Shown piece by piece: positions 1 to 9,633 of a DNA stretch of 64,000 nucleotides. Within the stretch, counting starts at the first letter, position 1. Each line of letters opens with the position of its first letter. A program made the position numbers and the translations under genes. The notes below the pieces were generated by a model. The model saw nothing but the letters and a program-made list of their open reading frames with translations. It did no database searches and was not told the DNA's origin. Source of the DNA: Reticulitermes speratus (taxonomy: Eukaryota; Arthropoda; Insecta; Blattodea; Rhinotermitidae); contig JAJKFL010000014.1 in assembly GCA_021186555.1 (NCBI GenBank), forward strand, positions 27,234,033-27,298,032. Direction: 5' to 3'.

Positions 1-11
1 ATTTGTGTACA

Positions 12-212
12 TTCATTGACGATTACAAACTAATTAAAGCTTCTGTTTTTGTATTTAATTTTATAAACAGTCTTGGTCTCATACACATACTATTGCTCAT
101 ACTAACATAATATCAACAGTCGTTTCGTAAAAAATCTTAAATACAATAATAGAAATACATACTACAAGATAATAGTACTACTAATACTGCGCAATCATAC
201 ATCTCATACATA
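12..212. repeat. Left copy of a ~200-bp direct duplication
   Basis: This segment and 610-812 align along almost their whole length. Both run from GACGATTACAAA, through AATTAAAGCTTCTGT and ATACATACTACAAGATAAT, to CTGCGCAATC and a CATCTC-type end, with scattered substitutions and short indels. The (CATA)n array begins exactly where this copy ends. No coding potential or known family is recognised. Confidence 0.85.
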
Positions 213-464
213 CATACATTCATACATACATTCATACATACATACATACATACACACATACATACATACATACATACATACGTACATACATACATACATA
301 CATACATACATACATACATACATACATACATACATACATACATACATACATACATACATACATACATACATACATACATACATTCATACATACATACATA
401 CACACACATACATACATGCATGCATACATACATACATACATACATACATGCATGCATACATACA

Positions 465-492
<28 letters not shown>
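205..492. repeat. (CATA)n microsatellite, ~290 bp
   Basis: An almost uninterrupted CATA/TACA tetranucleotide array with a few interruptions (CACA, TTCA, TGCATGCA). Minus-strand open frames here (MYVC repeats) only translate the array and are not genes. Confidence 0.98.
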
Positions 493-499
<7 letters not shown>

Positions 500-609
500 T
501 ATAGCTGCTCACACACGTACGCATACTGCTACGTATGTTTATTACTGTATTTACGTAATTATATAAAAGTTAAAATAGAACTTCTATAATATAATGAGCA
601 TTGTGTTAC

Positions 610-812
610 GTTTTGGACGATTACAAATAATTAAAGCTTCTGTGTTTTGGTATTTAGATTTTGTAAACAGTTTGGTCCTACACTAGCTATTGCTCACTTA
701 ACATGTATCAACAGGTGTTTGTAAAGAAATCTTAAATAAATAAATAAGAAATACATACTACAAGATAATTGTCTACGAAACTGCGCAATCTGGACATCTC
801 CAGCTCATGAAC
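610..812. repeat. Right copy of a ~200-bp direct duplication
   Basis: Second copy of the segment at 12-212, without a microsatellite at its right edge. The shared block TACTACAAGATAAT followed by CTGCGCAATC anchors the alignment. Confidence 0.85.
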
Positions 813-819
813 ATCACCA

Positions 820-2010
820 TGACACGTCATCTTGAGCCTTCCAAGAAAATTAGTTAACAGCAGGAAGGTGTGTATATACTGGCACCGCGCGTTTACAGGA
901 TCCAAATACCACCGTCTTGAAAGTTCAGTTTTTGGCGACAGTTCCAAATGTAACGGTGATCCTTAAAGTTTAGGAGCTCCGTCTTAATTTTAAATTAAGG
1001 TTTATTCTCTGATGTTAATAATCTTTAACTTTAAATATAGCTGTAATACTAATATGAATATAGTCTAACGCCACGCCACAGTGCCATGGCAGTAACTGCT
1101 CACACAACCGATGATGGTACGGTACATACATACACTGTGTGTATACTAATGCACAACGTTTTAAAGTGTACTGGGAATTGAACTTACTAATTCCGAATCC
1201 GCCGCATTCCCTCTGAACCGCGACCAGAAGCACTGCAATCGAACAAAGAATCAGTTTTATATTTGAACAGTTTCAGGCCATTCAGAACCGTATTGAGCAT
1301 GACCTGGTTCACGAACTTAAAAGAGACCGCGTCTGTCCGCTTCCAATTTAAAGTCGGTTCATAATTAGTACCTAGTGCCTGTTAATTGGCAACTGGTACA
1401 CTTGCACTACAGTACGCTATGTCTTCTGGCTAATAATGTCAACCGAGTACGATGGACCAAACGGTAAAACTTCTTATTTATGTTTGAGAGGCGTCAGGTT
1501 CGAATTTCGGCTTGACATTCACTACCCTGACGAACATTTTTGTCTTTTTTGCGCCGTTTGAGGCAAATGTCGGTGCAATACCTTAAATTATATCAAAATG
1601 GCTTCCTTCCGCATAATTTACAATTCGGTTTTCACCATCATCCTGTAATCTGACGATATGTAGTCTAATCAATAGCAGCGTCGTTTAAATAACTACTCTC
1701 TAGTAATTCCACAGCGCGTTGCTCAAAGCACATACAATCACAGTGCCAATCTTCGCCACCTTCCATAACCCCAAATCTTAGATTGCGATCGCATCTTTAA
1801 TCCCTTGTCGTCAACTACAGAAACAACCGTTAGTATGAATTCACAGTAACCAGCCGCTATTGTCTCATGCATAGTAAAGCATCTTGTTGTGCATTCAGTC
1901 ACCGTATACGTATTTGCTCATGACAACCATAAGCTTTTAACCCAGCGAACCACCTACTCAGCCCGTCCTGGCCCTGCTAACCGCTTTACTTACTATTCTG
2001 TCCTACTTGC
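820..2010. other. Stretch without recognised genes
   Basis: Only short open frames with no recognisable domain. Around 1470-1530 a GGTTCGAATTTCGG-like box resembles a tRNA B box and may be a very old SINE head, but nothing else supports it. Confidence 0.6.
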
Positions 2011-2014
2011 TTTA

Positions 2015-2250
2015 GGGATCCGAGCTAGCGCAGTCGGTATAGTAATTAGGCTAAGGGCTGGGCGTCCGAGGAATCGTGGTTAGATTCCCGGCAGACGCAA
2101 GAATTTTCTGTCTTACCTAAAGAATCCAGACTGGCTCTGGGGCCCACCCAGCCTTCCATTCAATGGGTACCAAGGTTCTTTCTTGGGGTAAAGCTGTAGG
2201 GGCGTTAAGTTGATCACTCATCTTTCTCTAATATCGATGTTAAGAATGCG
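2015..2250 (+). repeat. SINE type S2 (tRNA-derived), interrupted copy
   Basis: Starts with a tRNA-like head (A-box-like GCTAGCGCAGTCGGTATAGT, B-box-like GGTTAGATTCCCGG). The S2 body follows: a CCCACCCAG...ATGGGTACC block, then TTGATCACTCATC and TTAAGAATG. It matches the fuller copy at 24616-24925. It is interrupted by the S1 SINE at 2253-2520, and the S2 sequence resumes at 2521. Confidence 0.8.
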
Positions 2251-2252
2251 AT

Positions 2253-2520
2253 GCCGATCCCAGTGGCCGCGCGGTCTAAGGCGTGGGTCTACGGCCGCTC
2301 GCTTACTGGGATTGTGGGTTCGAATCCCGCCTAGGGCATGGATGTCTGTCTCTTGTGAGTGTTGTGTGTTGTCAGGTAGAGGTCTCTGCGACGAACTGGT
2401 CCCTCGTCCAGAGGAGTCCTACCGAGTGTGGTGTGTCTAAAAAGTGTGTGATCACGAAGCCTCGAAAAAAAAATGAGGCGGCCTAGGCCCTCAAGGGGCT
2501 GTCGAGCCATTAAAAAAAAA
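2253..2520 (+). repeat. SINE type S1 (tRNA-derived), nested in S2
   Basis: The head CCAGTGGCCGCGCGGTCTAA and the B box GGTTCGAATCCCGC show a tRNA (Leu/Ser-like) origin. The body carries GTCAGGTAGAGGTCTCTGCG and GTCCAGAGGAGTCCTACCGA, and the 3' end is CTGTCGAGCC plus poly-A. AGAATGCG before it (2243-2250) and AGAATACG after it (2521-2528) are a near-perfect target duplication inside S2 sequence. It is a non-autonomous retroposon probably transcribed by Pol III. Confidence 0.9.
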
Positions 2521-2562
2521 AGAATACGGTAGATCCATGCCTTAAAACGTGCACAGTGACAA
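2521..2562 (+). repeat. Continuation of interrupted S2 SINE
   Basis: AGAATACGGTAGATCCATGCC matches, with changes, the S2 body after TTAAGAATG in the copy at 24616-24925. It is the distal part of the S2 element split by the S1 insertion. Confidence 0.55.
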
Positions 2563-2879
2563 CAGTGCCTTTACTTTGCCTGCTTACGTTGTCTGTGTTA
2601 AACCAAATTTCGTTAGCAATTTTACAATAAACGGTACACGTTTTGCTTTTCTGATCGCGGATCGCCTGGTTAATTTTTTTCTGAGTTGTATTCCCAAAAT
2701 TATTTTCAAAATTTGTACATGGGATTCTGTAGAATAATGTATTCATTACAGGAATCCACTGACCACACACAGGACCACAGGATGGAGACGCCGGTCTAAA
2801 ACAAATTGAGTACCGATGCATACATGGATACTCCTGTGTGCATGGTATATTTCTATTCGTATAAACATACATTGCTGAA

Positions 2880-3228
2880 AATTCTCAAATGTGGTGCTGA
2901 AGAAGGACGGAGAAGATCAGTTGGACCGATCGTGTGAAAAATTAAGTATTACACAGAGTCAAGGAGTAAAGGAACATCTTACATGCAATATAAAGAAGGA
3001 AGGCTAACTGGGTTGGTCATATCTTGCGCAGGAACTGCCTTCTGAAACACGTTATTGAAGGAAAGATAAAAAACGGGAAGACGAGGAAGAAGACGTAAGC
3101 AACTACTGGATAACCTGAAGGAAACGAGACTTTACTGGCAGTTGAAAGCGGAAGCACTATATCGCACTCGGTGGAGAACTCGCTTTGGAAGAGGCTATGG
3201 ATCTGTCGTAAGACTGTGATAAAATACG
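2880..3228 (+). pseudogene. LINE family L2, C-terminal/3' fragment
   Basis: A broken remnant of the C-terminal end of a non-LTR retrotransposon polyprotein. Across frames one reads pieces such as GHILRRNC (from GGTCATATCTTGCGCAGGAA), a basic RGRR-type stretch, LLDNLKE and WRTRFGRGYGSVVR near the end. It is close to the copy at 55880-56218 and to the inverted one at 23165-23412. Frames are broken in several places and no catalytic RT motif is present. The family clade is not determined. It is one of three L2 ends in the window, all 5'-truncated, as is usual for LINEs. Confidence 0.75.
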
Positions 3229-3229
3229 T

Positions 3230-4240
3230 AGTGGTAGTAACATAGGCCTAAAGTGTCGAGGCTTTTATGACGTATTTTAATACATAAAAGTATTGGCTTC
3301 TTCTCAGTTCATATCTACTGTCAACTGCAGCAGAACACTGACTTCACTGCACCATATTATGACACCTTGAACCGTTCTTCAGTACCCTTGACGCTGCGTC
3401 TGACCAAGTTCGTGTTCCTCGATCGCACGTTCGTCTGCATATGCGTAAAAACACTTCGTATCAGTAAACTCTTTCAGGTCATCACCCTCAGCTCTCCTCC
3501 AGTTCAAACACTCTGCAACACACAGATAGCTCTATCGCTCACAACGCACGTAGTGACAAAGACGTCATTGTGAGTACACGCATGTTAGTACTAAAACTGC
3601 ACATTATGTACGATGTGTGCATGTTCCTAGAACCGCACAATTTCGTGTCTTACTACGTGCCTCTAACAGATTACTGAGCTGAAAGTGATTTAAAGAAGCA
3701 TTAAAATCATTACATAAATACAAGGTCCTGTTGCTCAGACAATGACATCTTAATGTTTAAAGATGACTCATAATTCTTTTGAAGGTATTATTTAAGCAAC
3801 ATCATACGTGTTGCGGATGATGTAGGCCATGGCTCTGCAACTTTCTTATGGCAAAGGGGCACACCCGTTATTGTGGGCTGGTTCGCGGGTCGCTTGTTGA
3901 AAAATAACAATAAGTGGTATACCTGCCTAAAGTATTGTGAAATTTTTATAGTACATACACAGTTTACAAATGTGGACGCGGGCCGCGTAATACAACCCGG
4001 CGGGAGACCTATGATGTAGGCTCTATATAAGAATTTAGCCGAATATTTAACTGAAAAATATTTTGGATTGTATTTATTTTTATGTTTTGCTTTTTATGTC
4101 ATTTCACATCTTATAGTCATTCCAACTATTTAATCCATGGAATTTATGTGAATATGTGTGTGTATGTAGGTATGCATGTACGTGTATAATGGGATAACCG
4201 ATTAGACTGGTGCAGTAGTGATGCTCTTGGACAGGGTAGT
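3230..4240. other. Stretch without recognised genes
   Basis: No domain is recognised in any frame. The open frame at 3367-3573 is short and has no similarity I can name. Confidence 0.6.
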
Positions 4241-4257
4241 AACTTTCTTATGTACTT

Positions 4258-4502
4258 TTTTTTGTGGAGAAGGGCCCCGCAGCAGAAGCTACGGACGCAC
4301 CGCAGCCTTAAGGCTTATTGTGCAACCCTTGTGATGAAGATGAGAGGATCAGTTTTTTCCGGTGTAATGAAATTGACAGGAGAAAACCGAAGTCCCAGTG
4401 CCACTTTGTCCACCACAAATCCCACATGGACTGACCCGGGATCGAACCCGGGCCTCCGCGGTGGGAGGCCAGCGACTAACCGCCTGAGCCATGGCACGTC
4501 CA
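4258..4502 (-). repeat. SINE type S3 (tRNA-derived), complete
   Basis: On the minus strand the head reads GTGCCATGGCTCAGGCGGTT with B box GGTTCGATCCCGG. The body follows (TGTGGTGGACAAAGTGGCAC, AATTTCATT), and the 3' end is GCTGCGGGGCCCTTC plus poly-A. A perfect 14-bp target duplication, TTTCTTATGTACTT, lies at 4244-4257 and 4503-4516. Confidence 0.92.
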
Positions 4503-4516
4503 TTTCTTATGTACTT

Positions 4517-5230
4517 GCAGTCTTTGTTTAGTCTCTTCAAGCGAAGGCAGAGAGTGTCTTCATTGAGATCGTTACATCCTCTTCCCTTAGCATCATTTGA
4601 AGACATGCAGCCTCATCAGTTGATATGTTGCAATACAGGCTCTTATTTGTGTACATATATTGCCTTTCCCGTCACAGTACAACATGCTAAATGTTCACAT
4701 TATTCAACAAATCCGAGAGCTTTCTTCAATGACGAGAACTTTTAAAATGACATTTTGTGGCGTTTAAGAGAATACTTGCACGTAGGTATTAGTAGATGCT
4801 ATGCAACGACATGGCTCCCAGTGAAATTAATATAAGAATCACAATAAATTAATCCTCGAATTATTTTGGCGACGAGTATGAATAGTATATAATCCCCTCA
4901 AGTGTTGTGTTAAAGCTGCAACCGAAACACTTCCGTGCAGGAAAAGGTAGCAACGCCCGCTTACCCATTGCTGCACCGTTCAGAAACTTGCTTACCCACT
5001 ACTAGCCGTCTGCATCACCTGCACGCAGTTCACCTCTGACCGTACAATTCTCTCCAGTCTTTCTTCTGAAGGGTGACTGACCTGGCTGTATTTTTCAAAG
5101 ACGTGGAATAATCAACAGTGCGAGAAGCGATCAACAGCGTAACTGCGAGGAGAAAGACGACTGGCGGTGAACTGCGCAATTGGCAGCAATGGCAAGAAAC
5201 AGCTGAGAAGGTTATCACAGCAACAATGGA
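4517..5230. other. Stretch without recognised genes
   Basis: Unique-looking sequence with short chance open frames on both strands (for example 5030-5218 minus and 5118-5330 plus). No domain or signal is recognised. Confidence 0.55.
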
Positions 5231-5231
5231 A

Positions 5232-5345
5232 AAGGTTTTATTCCCCGATTCGAATCCCGGCAGAGAAGCTTCAATAAACGGTTCGTATATTCCTCAGTCC
5301 TCCCAAGAGAATGCCAGGATTTTCCCTTAAAATATGGCGGTCCTT
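5232..5345 (+). repeat. Old SINE remnant, type S6
   Basis: A B-box-like GATTCGAATCCCGGCAG is followed by a body with TCCTCAGTCCTCC and GAATGCCAGGATTTTCCC. This loosely resembles the diverged pieces at 27168-27325 and 57100-57230. It has decayed badly, and target duplications cannot be seen. Confidence 0.45.
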
Positions 5346-5349
5346 CACA

Positions 5350-5985
5350 CTCTCATATCTGCTTAAATGTTTCGTTGCCTCATAGATCACGGGTAAATAA
5401 TGGCATGAAATTTAATTAGCTCTTATCCTGGCAGATATAGATGGTAGCCTATAGTCTTGCCAAATGAATGCCTTATCCTACCAGATCACCTTCCCAAGTA
5501 ATTCGACTACGCTTTTCATCTCTGCAGTTTAAACGTGTTATTAAATGTTACAAGAGTGAGCTAGGAGCTGGAATAAGGTTTCAGGTCGTGTTTTACATAT
5601 TTAATGAAACATATTTAGACCAAAGTTTACTAACAAGGAAGCAGTTTCTGTTTAAATGCTTTACTACCTTCAATAAAGCCATGTATATGTTGAGCACCTC
5701 TGTTCATCGTCAGGAACTAATTCTTGAAAAAAGAAAATTTCATTACATAAAATTTACTCTGATCGTGCTTGCAAGTTCGATGTACTTTACAGAGTCTTTT
5801 ATGGAATTAGGCACTGCCGATTAACGTTTGTTCAAAACAGGAAGGGATCTTAAAATAAATACGAGTCTGATAATATAACTTTGTTGTTTTGACGATAGCT
5901 AACAAATTATCCTATGGTACAGATCAGAGTTTTAAGAGAGTTTTTAAGACTTTCTGACCATAAGTTATAAAACATTTCTATATCT
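5350..5985. other. Stretch without recognised genes; one 118-codon frame
   Basis: A plus-strand open frame at 5468-5824 (118 codons) is the longest here. Its product has no motif I recognise, no signal peptide and no conserved neighbours. Most likely it is a chance frame in AT-rich DNA. Confidence 0.4.
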
Positions 5986-5993
5986 TACGCAGG

Positions 5994-6526
5994 GTGTTTC
6001 AAGGAGACATCGGGAGAACTTTTCTTATTTTGGATGACGTAACCAAAATTAAAGACATAACGGCGAGAGAATTTTCAAGAATGAGAGCTCTTATAATTAT
6101 AACAATAAATTATAATTTATTGTTTACCAAATACTTATTAAAGTAGGAAGAATTTGTAGTTTCTGTAACTTTTAAACACCTGTACTTAACATCTGATTAA
6201 CATCTGATTCACATAAAGACATTGATTAAGTAAGACAACTCGCGCAATTTTCATAAAAATCTTCCTTAGCGTGCCAAGTACTTTAAATATCACACGCGTC
6301 GCCGCATGGCTTTGTTTCGGTATCGGCTCAAGGACGGATCTTCGCATTGTACGGTTAATGCAGCACGCTAAATACGTACAGTACATGGAACCGCAAGAAT
6401 ACCACATTTTTGTCCGCGGAAATATCTCCGTAACCGCTCAACTTCAGATACAGGCATTTTTGGTTATATAAATGTAATTCAGCCTAAGGAAAGTTCTCCC
6501 GAATTATGGCAGATTCCCCCTGAAAT
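5994..6526. mobile_element. Probable MITE, ~530 bp
   Basis: The left edge reads GGGTGTTTCAAGGAGACATC then CGGGAGAACTTTTC. The reverse complement of the right edge reads TTTCAGGGGGAATCTGCC then TTCGGGAGAACTTTCC. The shared blocks form imperfect terminal inverted repeats; the left one is about 9 bp shorter. There is no transposase, so this would be a non-autonomous DNA element. A perfect AT-rich palindrome lies inside at 6101-6124. Confidence 0.6.
6101..6124. repeat. Perfect 24-bp AT-rich palindrome
   Basis: AACAATAAATTA followed by its exact reverse complement. It lies inside the probable MITE at 5994-6526. Confidence 0.9.
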
Positions 6527-6529
6527 AAT

Positions 6530-7660
6530 CTATATTCCATATATTTGGAGGAAAATTATTTATTTGGAGAGAAAGGCCAATTCTGACAACACGGGTGTAA
6601 TTTCCCAGGTCAGTTATTTCCGTGTCCCTGGCAGGAGGAATTTTTCGTTTTACTGAATGAGTGATATCATCAACAACAAAAAGCAGTCCCGCCTGTTATT
6701 CCTCTTATTGACATATACGCCATATAATGTGTGCATAAGTATGCATCCAGATAATTATATATTTCAACTACCAACAAGTCCTTGTTTTACGCCCTAGTGG
6801 TGTTCCTGAAAAAGTGTGCTTAAATAAAAAAGGCGTAGATCAAAAATGATTTTCCCATAAAAAAGACAAATAAATGGAAATAAATCAGCCACAGAGCGTT
6901 AAACTGAAAATGAGAGGACGTAAATTAAGTGGTGTAAATTGGCAGAATGTGTTAAAGCAAAAGGCGTAAAACAGGGCCTTGTTGTATTGTGTTTTATAAA
7001 ATAGGATATCAGAAAGGCTACTGGTTGAAATTGTTGATTATAAACGTGTGAATAGGAAGGCACATTCCGGCTGCAGTAAGTGAAGGGTAAGTAATGCATA
7101 ATTAACTATTTCTTTCAGTTCTGTGCCGTTTCAATCATTTCACCTTGGAACATACAACTACAATTTGTAAGTAGTTCTTCAGATTTAAATGAAACTCTGT
7201 TATTCTTCCATACTATTAGTAGATTTTTGTTTTATACAGCTATTTAAAAGGTAATCCGGATATTACGAATGCTTGATTTTTTAGCCTTGAATGTAAAAAT
7301 GCGTTCCTCTCTCGCACTATTGACGTAAACAACTGACGTCACATTCTGAACATTCAGCACGTGCATAGCCTATTCTCATTTGCCTCCCATTCTCACAACT
7401 CCCTTCTTAAGACCCTTCTTCATTTTACGGGGTATCCTCCCATCTACTTTTATGCCTGCCACAATAATTTATCACAAGAAATTTTCCAATACAATTCTGT
7501 ATGCATTAATCGATTTCCTCATTTTAGTCACATGCGAAGCCAAGAATTTAATTCCTTGCGCATTTCTTAGTGGACTGATGTGTAATAAACATTTCTGGCT
7601 TTGATTCCGACCGTCGCCAATAATATTTAAAATAAAAATTAATAAATATATTTTTCAGCA
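6530..7660. other. Stretch without recognised genes
   Basis: AT-rich sequence. Overlapping plus-strand frames at 7361-7604 and a minus frame at 6899-7099 have no recognisable domain. Confidence 0.55.
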
Positions 7661-7666
7661 TAATGA

Positions 7667-7715
7667 CAAATTCACCTGAACGTGGGAGTGTAGTCCCGAA
7701 ACGTCGTAAATATTA
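7667..7715 (+). ncRNA. Degenerate hammerhead-like motif
   Basis: CTGAACG at 7676-7682, a perfect GGGA/TCCC helix at 7684-7697, then GAAAC at 7698-7702 and a short AC/GT helix. This is the order of a type I hammerhead ribozyme with a tiny helix III, but the G8-A9 core positions read CG instead of GA. Probably an inactive relic of the family seen at 59175 and 63809. Confidence 0.35.
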
Positions 7716-8029
7716 AATACGGCTCATACATTGGACTCTGTCATAATTGTGGTGGATGAATCCACCGTTGTGGCACGTCTTTAAGGAACTGCTTTAATTT
7801 GTTGTTAAACATATAGGATATATTTTTTATTTAAATGTAGGTTAATTTTATCTGCAAGTCAACTGGCACTTATCCCCTACATCGACCACTGGTACAGGAA
7901 AAAGAAAGTGCAATAAAGCTTTCCGATTGATTTTAAACGCTAATAGATCACAGATCGTGGCCGATGATCTTTGTCTTTCGGTCAGTCAAGTAGAACATTT
8001 AGCACAGATTGTCTTCTGTCGTAACAACT

Positions 8030-8240
8030 TGTAACCAGTACAGATCTGTCTTTCTTGGAGTAAACTCCTACGCGTGGTGTCTCCTCTGGAAACACTCCCC
8101 CCCCGGAGATCAGAATAGGGGAGTAGTTTACTTCTGGATTGTTTTGTCTCCGGAGGGAGAATTTTGCATTTGTCTCTGTTTCTGGAAAAGACTATCCAGG
8201 AAAAGTAATAATGTGGTAGTTTTTCCATTTGCTTTCCACA
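8030..8240 (+). repeat. Dispersed repeat fragment, shared with 23435-23500
   Basis: The block TTGTCTCTGTTTCTGGAAAA followed by GACTATCCAGGAAAA and GGTAGTTTTT recurs with few changes at about 23440-23500. The family is not identified. Part of the 192-codon frame at 8009-8587 lies on this repeat. Confidence 0.6.
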
Positions 8241-8565
8241 TCGCAGTACAGCAGCCGTTCAGACCACTCTGGTCACACCTGTTGCTACACGATCATGAAC
8301 CATCTCGAGCAATATTTACTCGGTGCTTCAAGTCGCTACTGATGTCGCTGCTTCCGGCATCAGGGGAGTTTTTATTGGATTTCCCATCTCCTAGGCATCT
8401 CTCTTCATCTGGATCCTACCCTCTTGATCTGTCCGACTTGGGAGACCCTACTGGTAGCACTGCTACCGCCGGCTTAGCTCTCAGGGTCACTGGAACTCAC
8501 AAGCTCCTCTACCACTGCAAGTTGGAGATAGCAATAAAGGGGTTTCTTGGAGTACAGCACAAAAT
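8241..8565 (+). repeat. LINE-associated repeat segment; 192-codon frame spans it
   Basis: The plus-strand frame 8009-8587 reads through here. It contains a YPLDLSDLGDPTGSTATAGLALRVTGT-like string broken here for length (SSSGSYPLDLSDLGDPTG, then ALRVTGTHKLL). I remember such strings from many invertebrate repeats attached to retrotransposon ends. No catalytic motif is present and I do not call this a host gene. The family assignment is from memory. Confidence 0.4.
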
Positions 8566-8589
8566 ATACCGCCTGTTATTGCATTGAGT

Positions 8590-9335
8590 TTTCTCACTTG
8601 GATCAGCATCATTAACAGATCTCGTAATAGAACTTATGCTTCATGTTCATGAAGTCCTGGGCTACAATTTCGGCCTCAGACTGGCTAGCCTAAAATCATC
8701 TTGGTTTTTCTCATCCCCTCCATATAAATTCTAAACCAGTGCCTTATATTGGGCCACGAATGATTCCTTCCACATTCTTGCCAATTAGTCTCTAATGGCC
8801 CTAATATTCGACGTGTTATAATCTCAGCTAATGAAGCATCGTTCAGCCACTACAAAAATATCATTGTTATTATCTATTGTATTATATACTGCAGTGGTGC
8901 TCAGACGGTACGGAGACAGCCGTGCAATGAAACGTTACAGAAGTTAGTAATATCAGGTAAAAATCATGCAACAGTACTATTGTTCCAGCGAAATGCAATT
9001 ATTGCCTCGAATTCAGGTTGGAGAATGTGTGAAAGTCACGAGATAAGTGCGAGGCCCTTGACTACATGCTGTAAGGGAAAGAAATATGTGCAATTTTTAG
9101 TGAATTACTATAATTATATAAATATGAACAGTAACGTATATAGGGAATAATTATCTAAGTACCGCAATTTGTAAAAGTAAGAGTAGGTTTATAATCTTTC
9201 GAAAGCAATAAATTGCTACTCAGAGACAGTTAATGAAGTATCATCTTCACCTTTCACGGACTAAATCCTATGAGTTTTTCCCAGTCAGAATTAATACTGA
9301 AATAATTATTCTGTAAAGCATTTATTACGATTCCT
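8590..9335. other. Stretch without recognised genes
   Basis: No domain, repeat family or signal recognised. Confidence 0.55.
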
Positions 9336-9346
9336 TGAACTGGGGT

Positions 9347-9623
9347 GCCGATCCCAGTGGCCGCGCGGTCTAAGGCGTGGGTCTGCGACCGTTTGTTTGC
9401 TGGGCTTGTGGGTTCGAATCCCAGCGGGGTATGGATGCCTGTTTCTTGTGACTATTGTCAGGTAGAGGTCTCTGCGTCGGGCAGATCACTCCTCCAGAGG
9501 AGTCCTACCGAGTGTGGTGTGCTTAACTGAGTGTGATCGCGAAGCCTCGAAAATGAGGAGGCCTAGGCCCACTAGGGGCTGTCGAGCCTGGAAGAAGAAG
9601 AAGAAGAAGAAGAAGAAGAAGAA
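9347..9623 (+). repeat. SINE type S1 with (GAA)n tail
   Basis: A complete S1 copy: head CAGTGGCCGCGCGGTCTAAG, B box GGTTCGAATCCCAG, body, then CTGTCGAGCC and an (AAG/GAA)n tail (about 9591-9623). GAACTGGGGT (9337-9346) and GAACCGGGGT (9624-9633) are a 10-bp target duplication with one mismatch, so the trinucleotide array belongs to the insertion. Confidence 0.9.
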
Positions 9624-9633
9624 GAACCGGGGT

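Noticed and set aside
137-493. 118-codon minus-strand frame with MYVC repeats
   Set aside because: It is a translation of the (CATA)n microsatellite.
8009-8587. 192-codon plus-strand frame as a host gene
   Set aside because: It spans dispersed repeat sequence (part recurs at 23440) and shows no domain.
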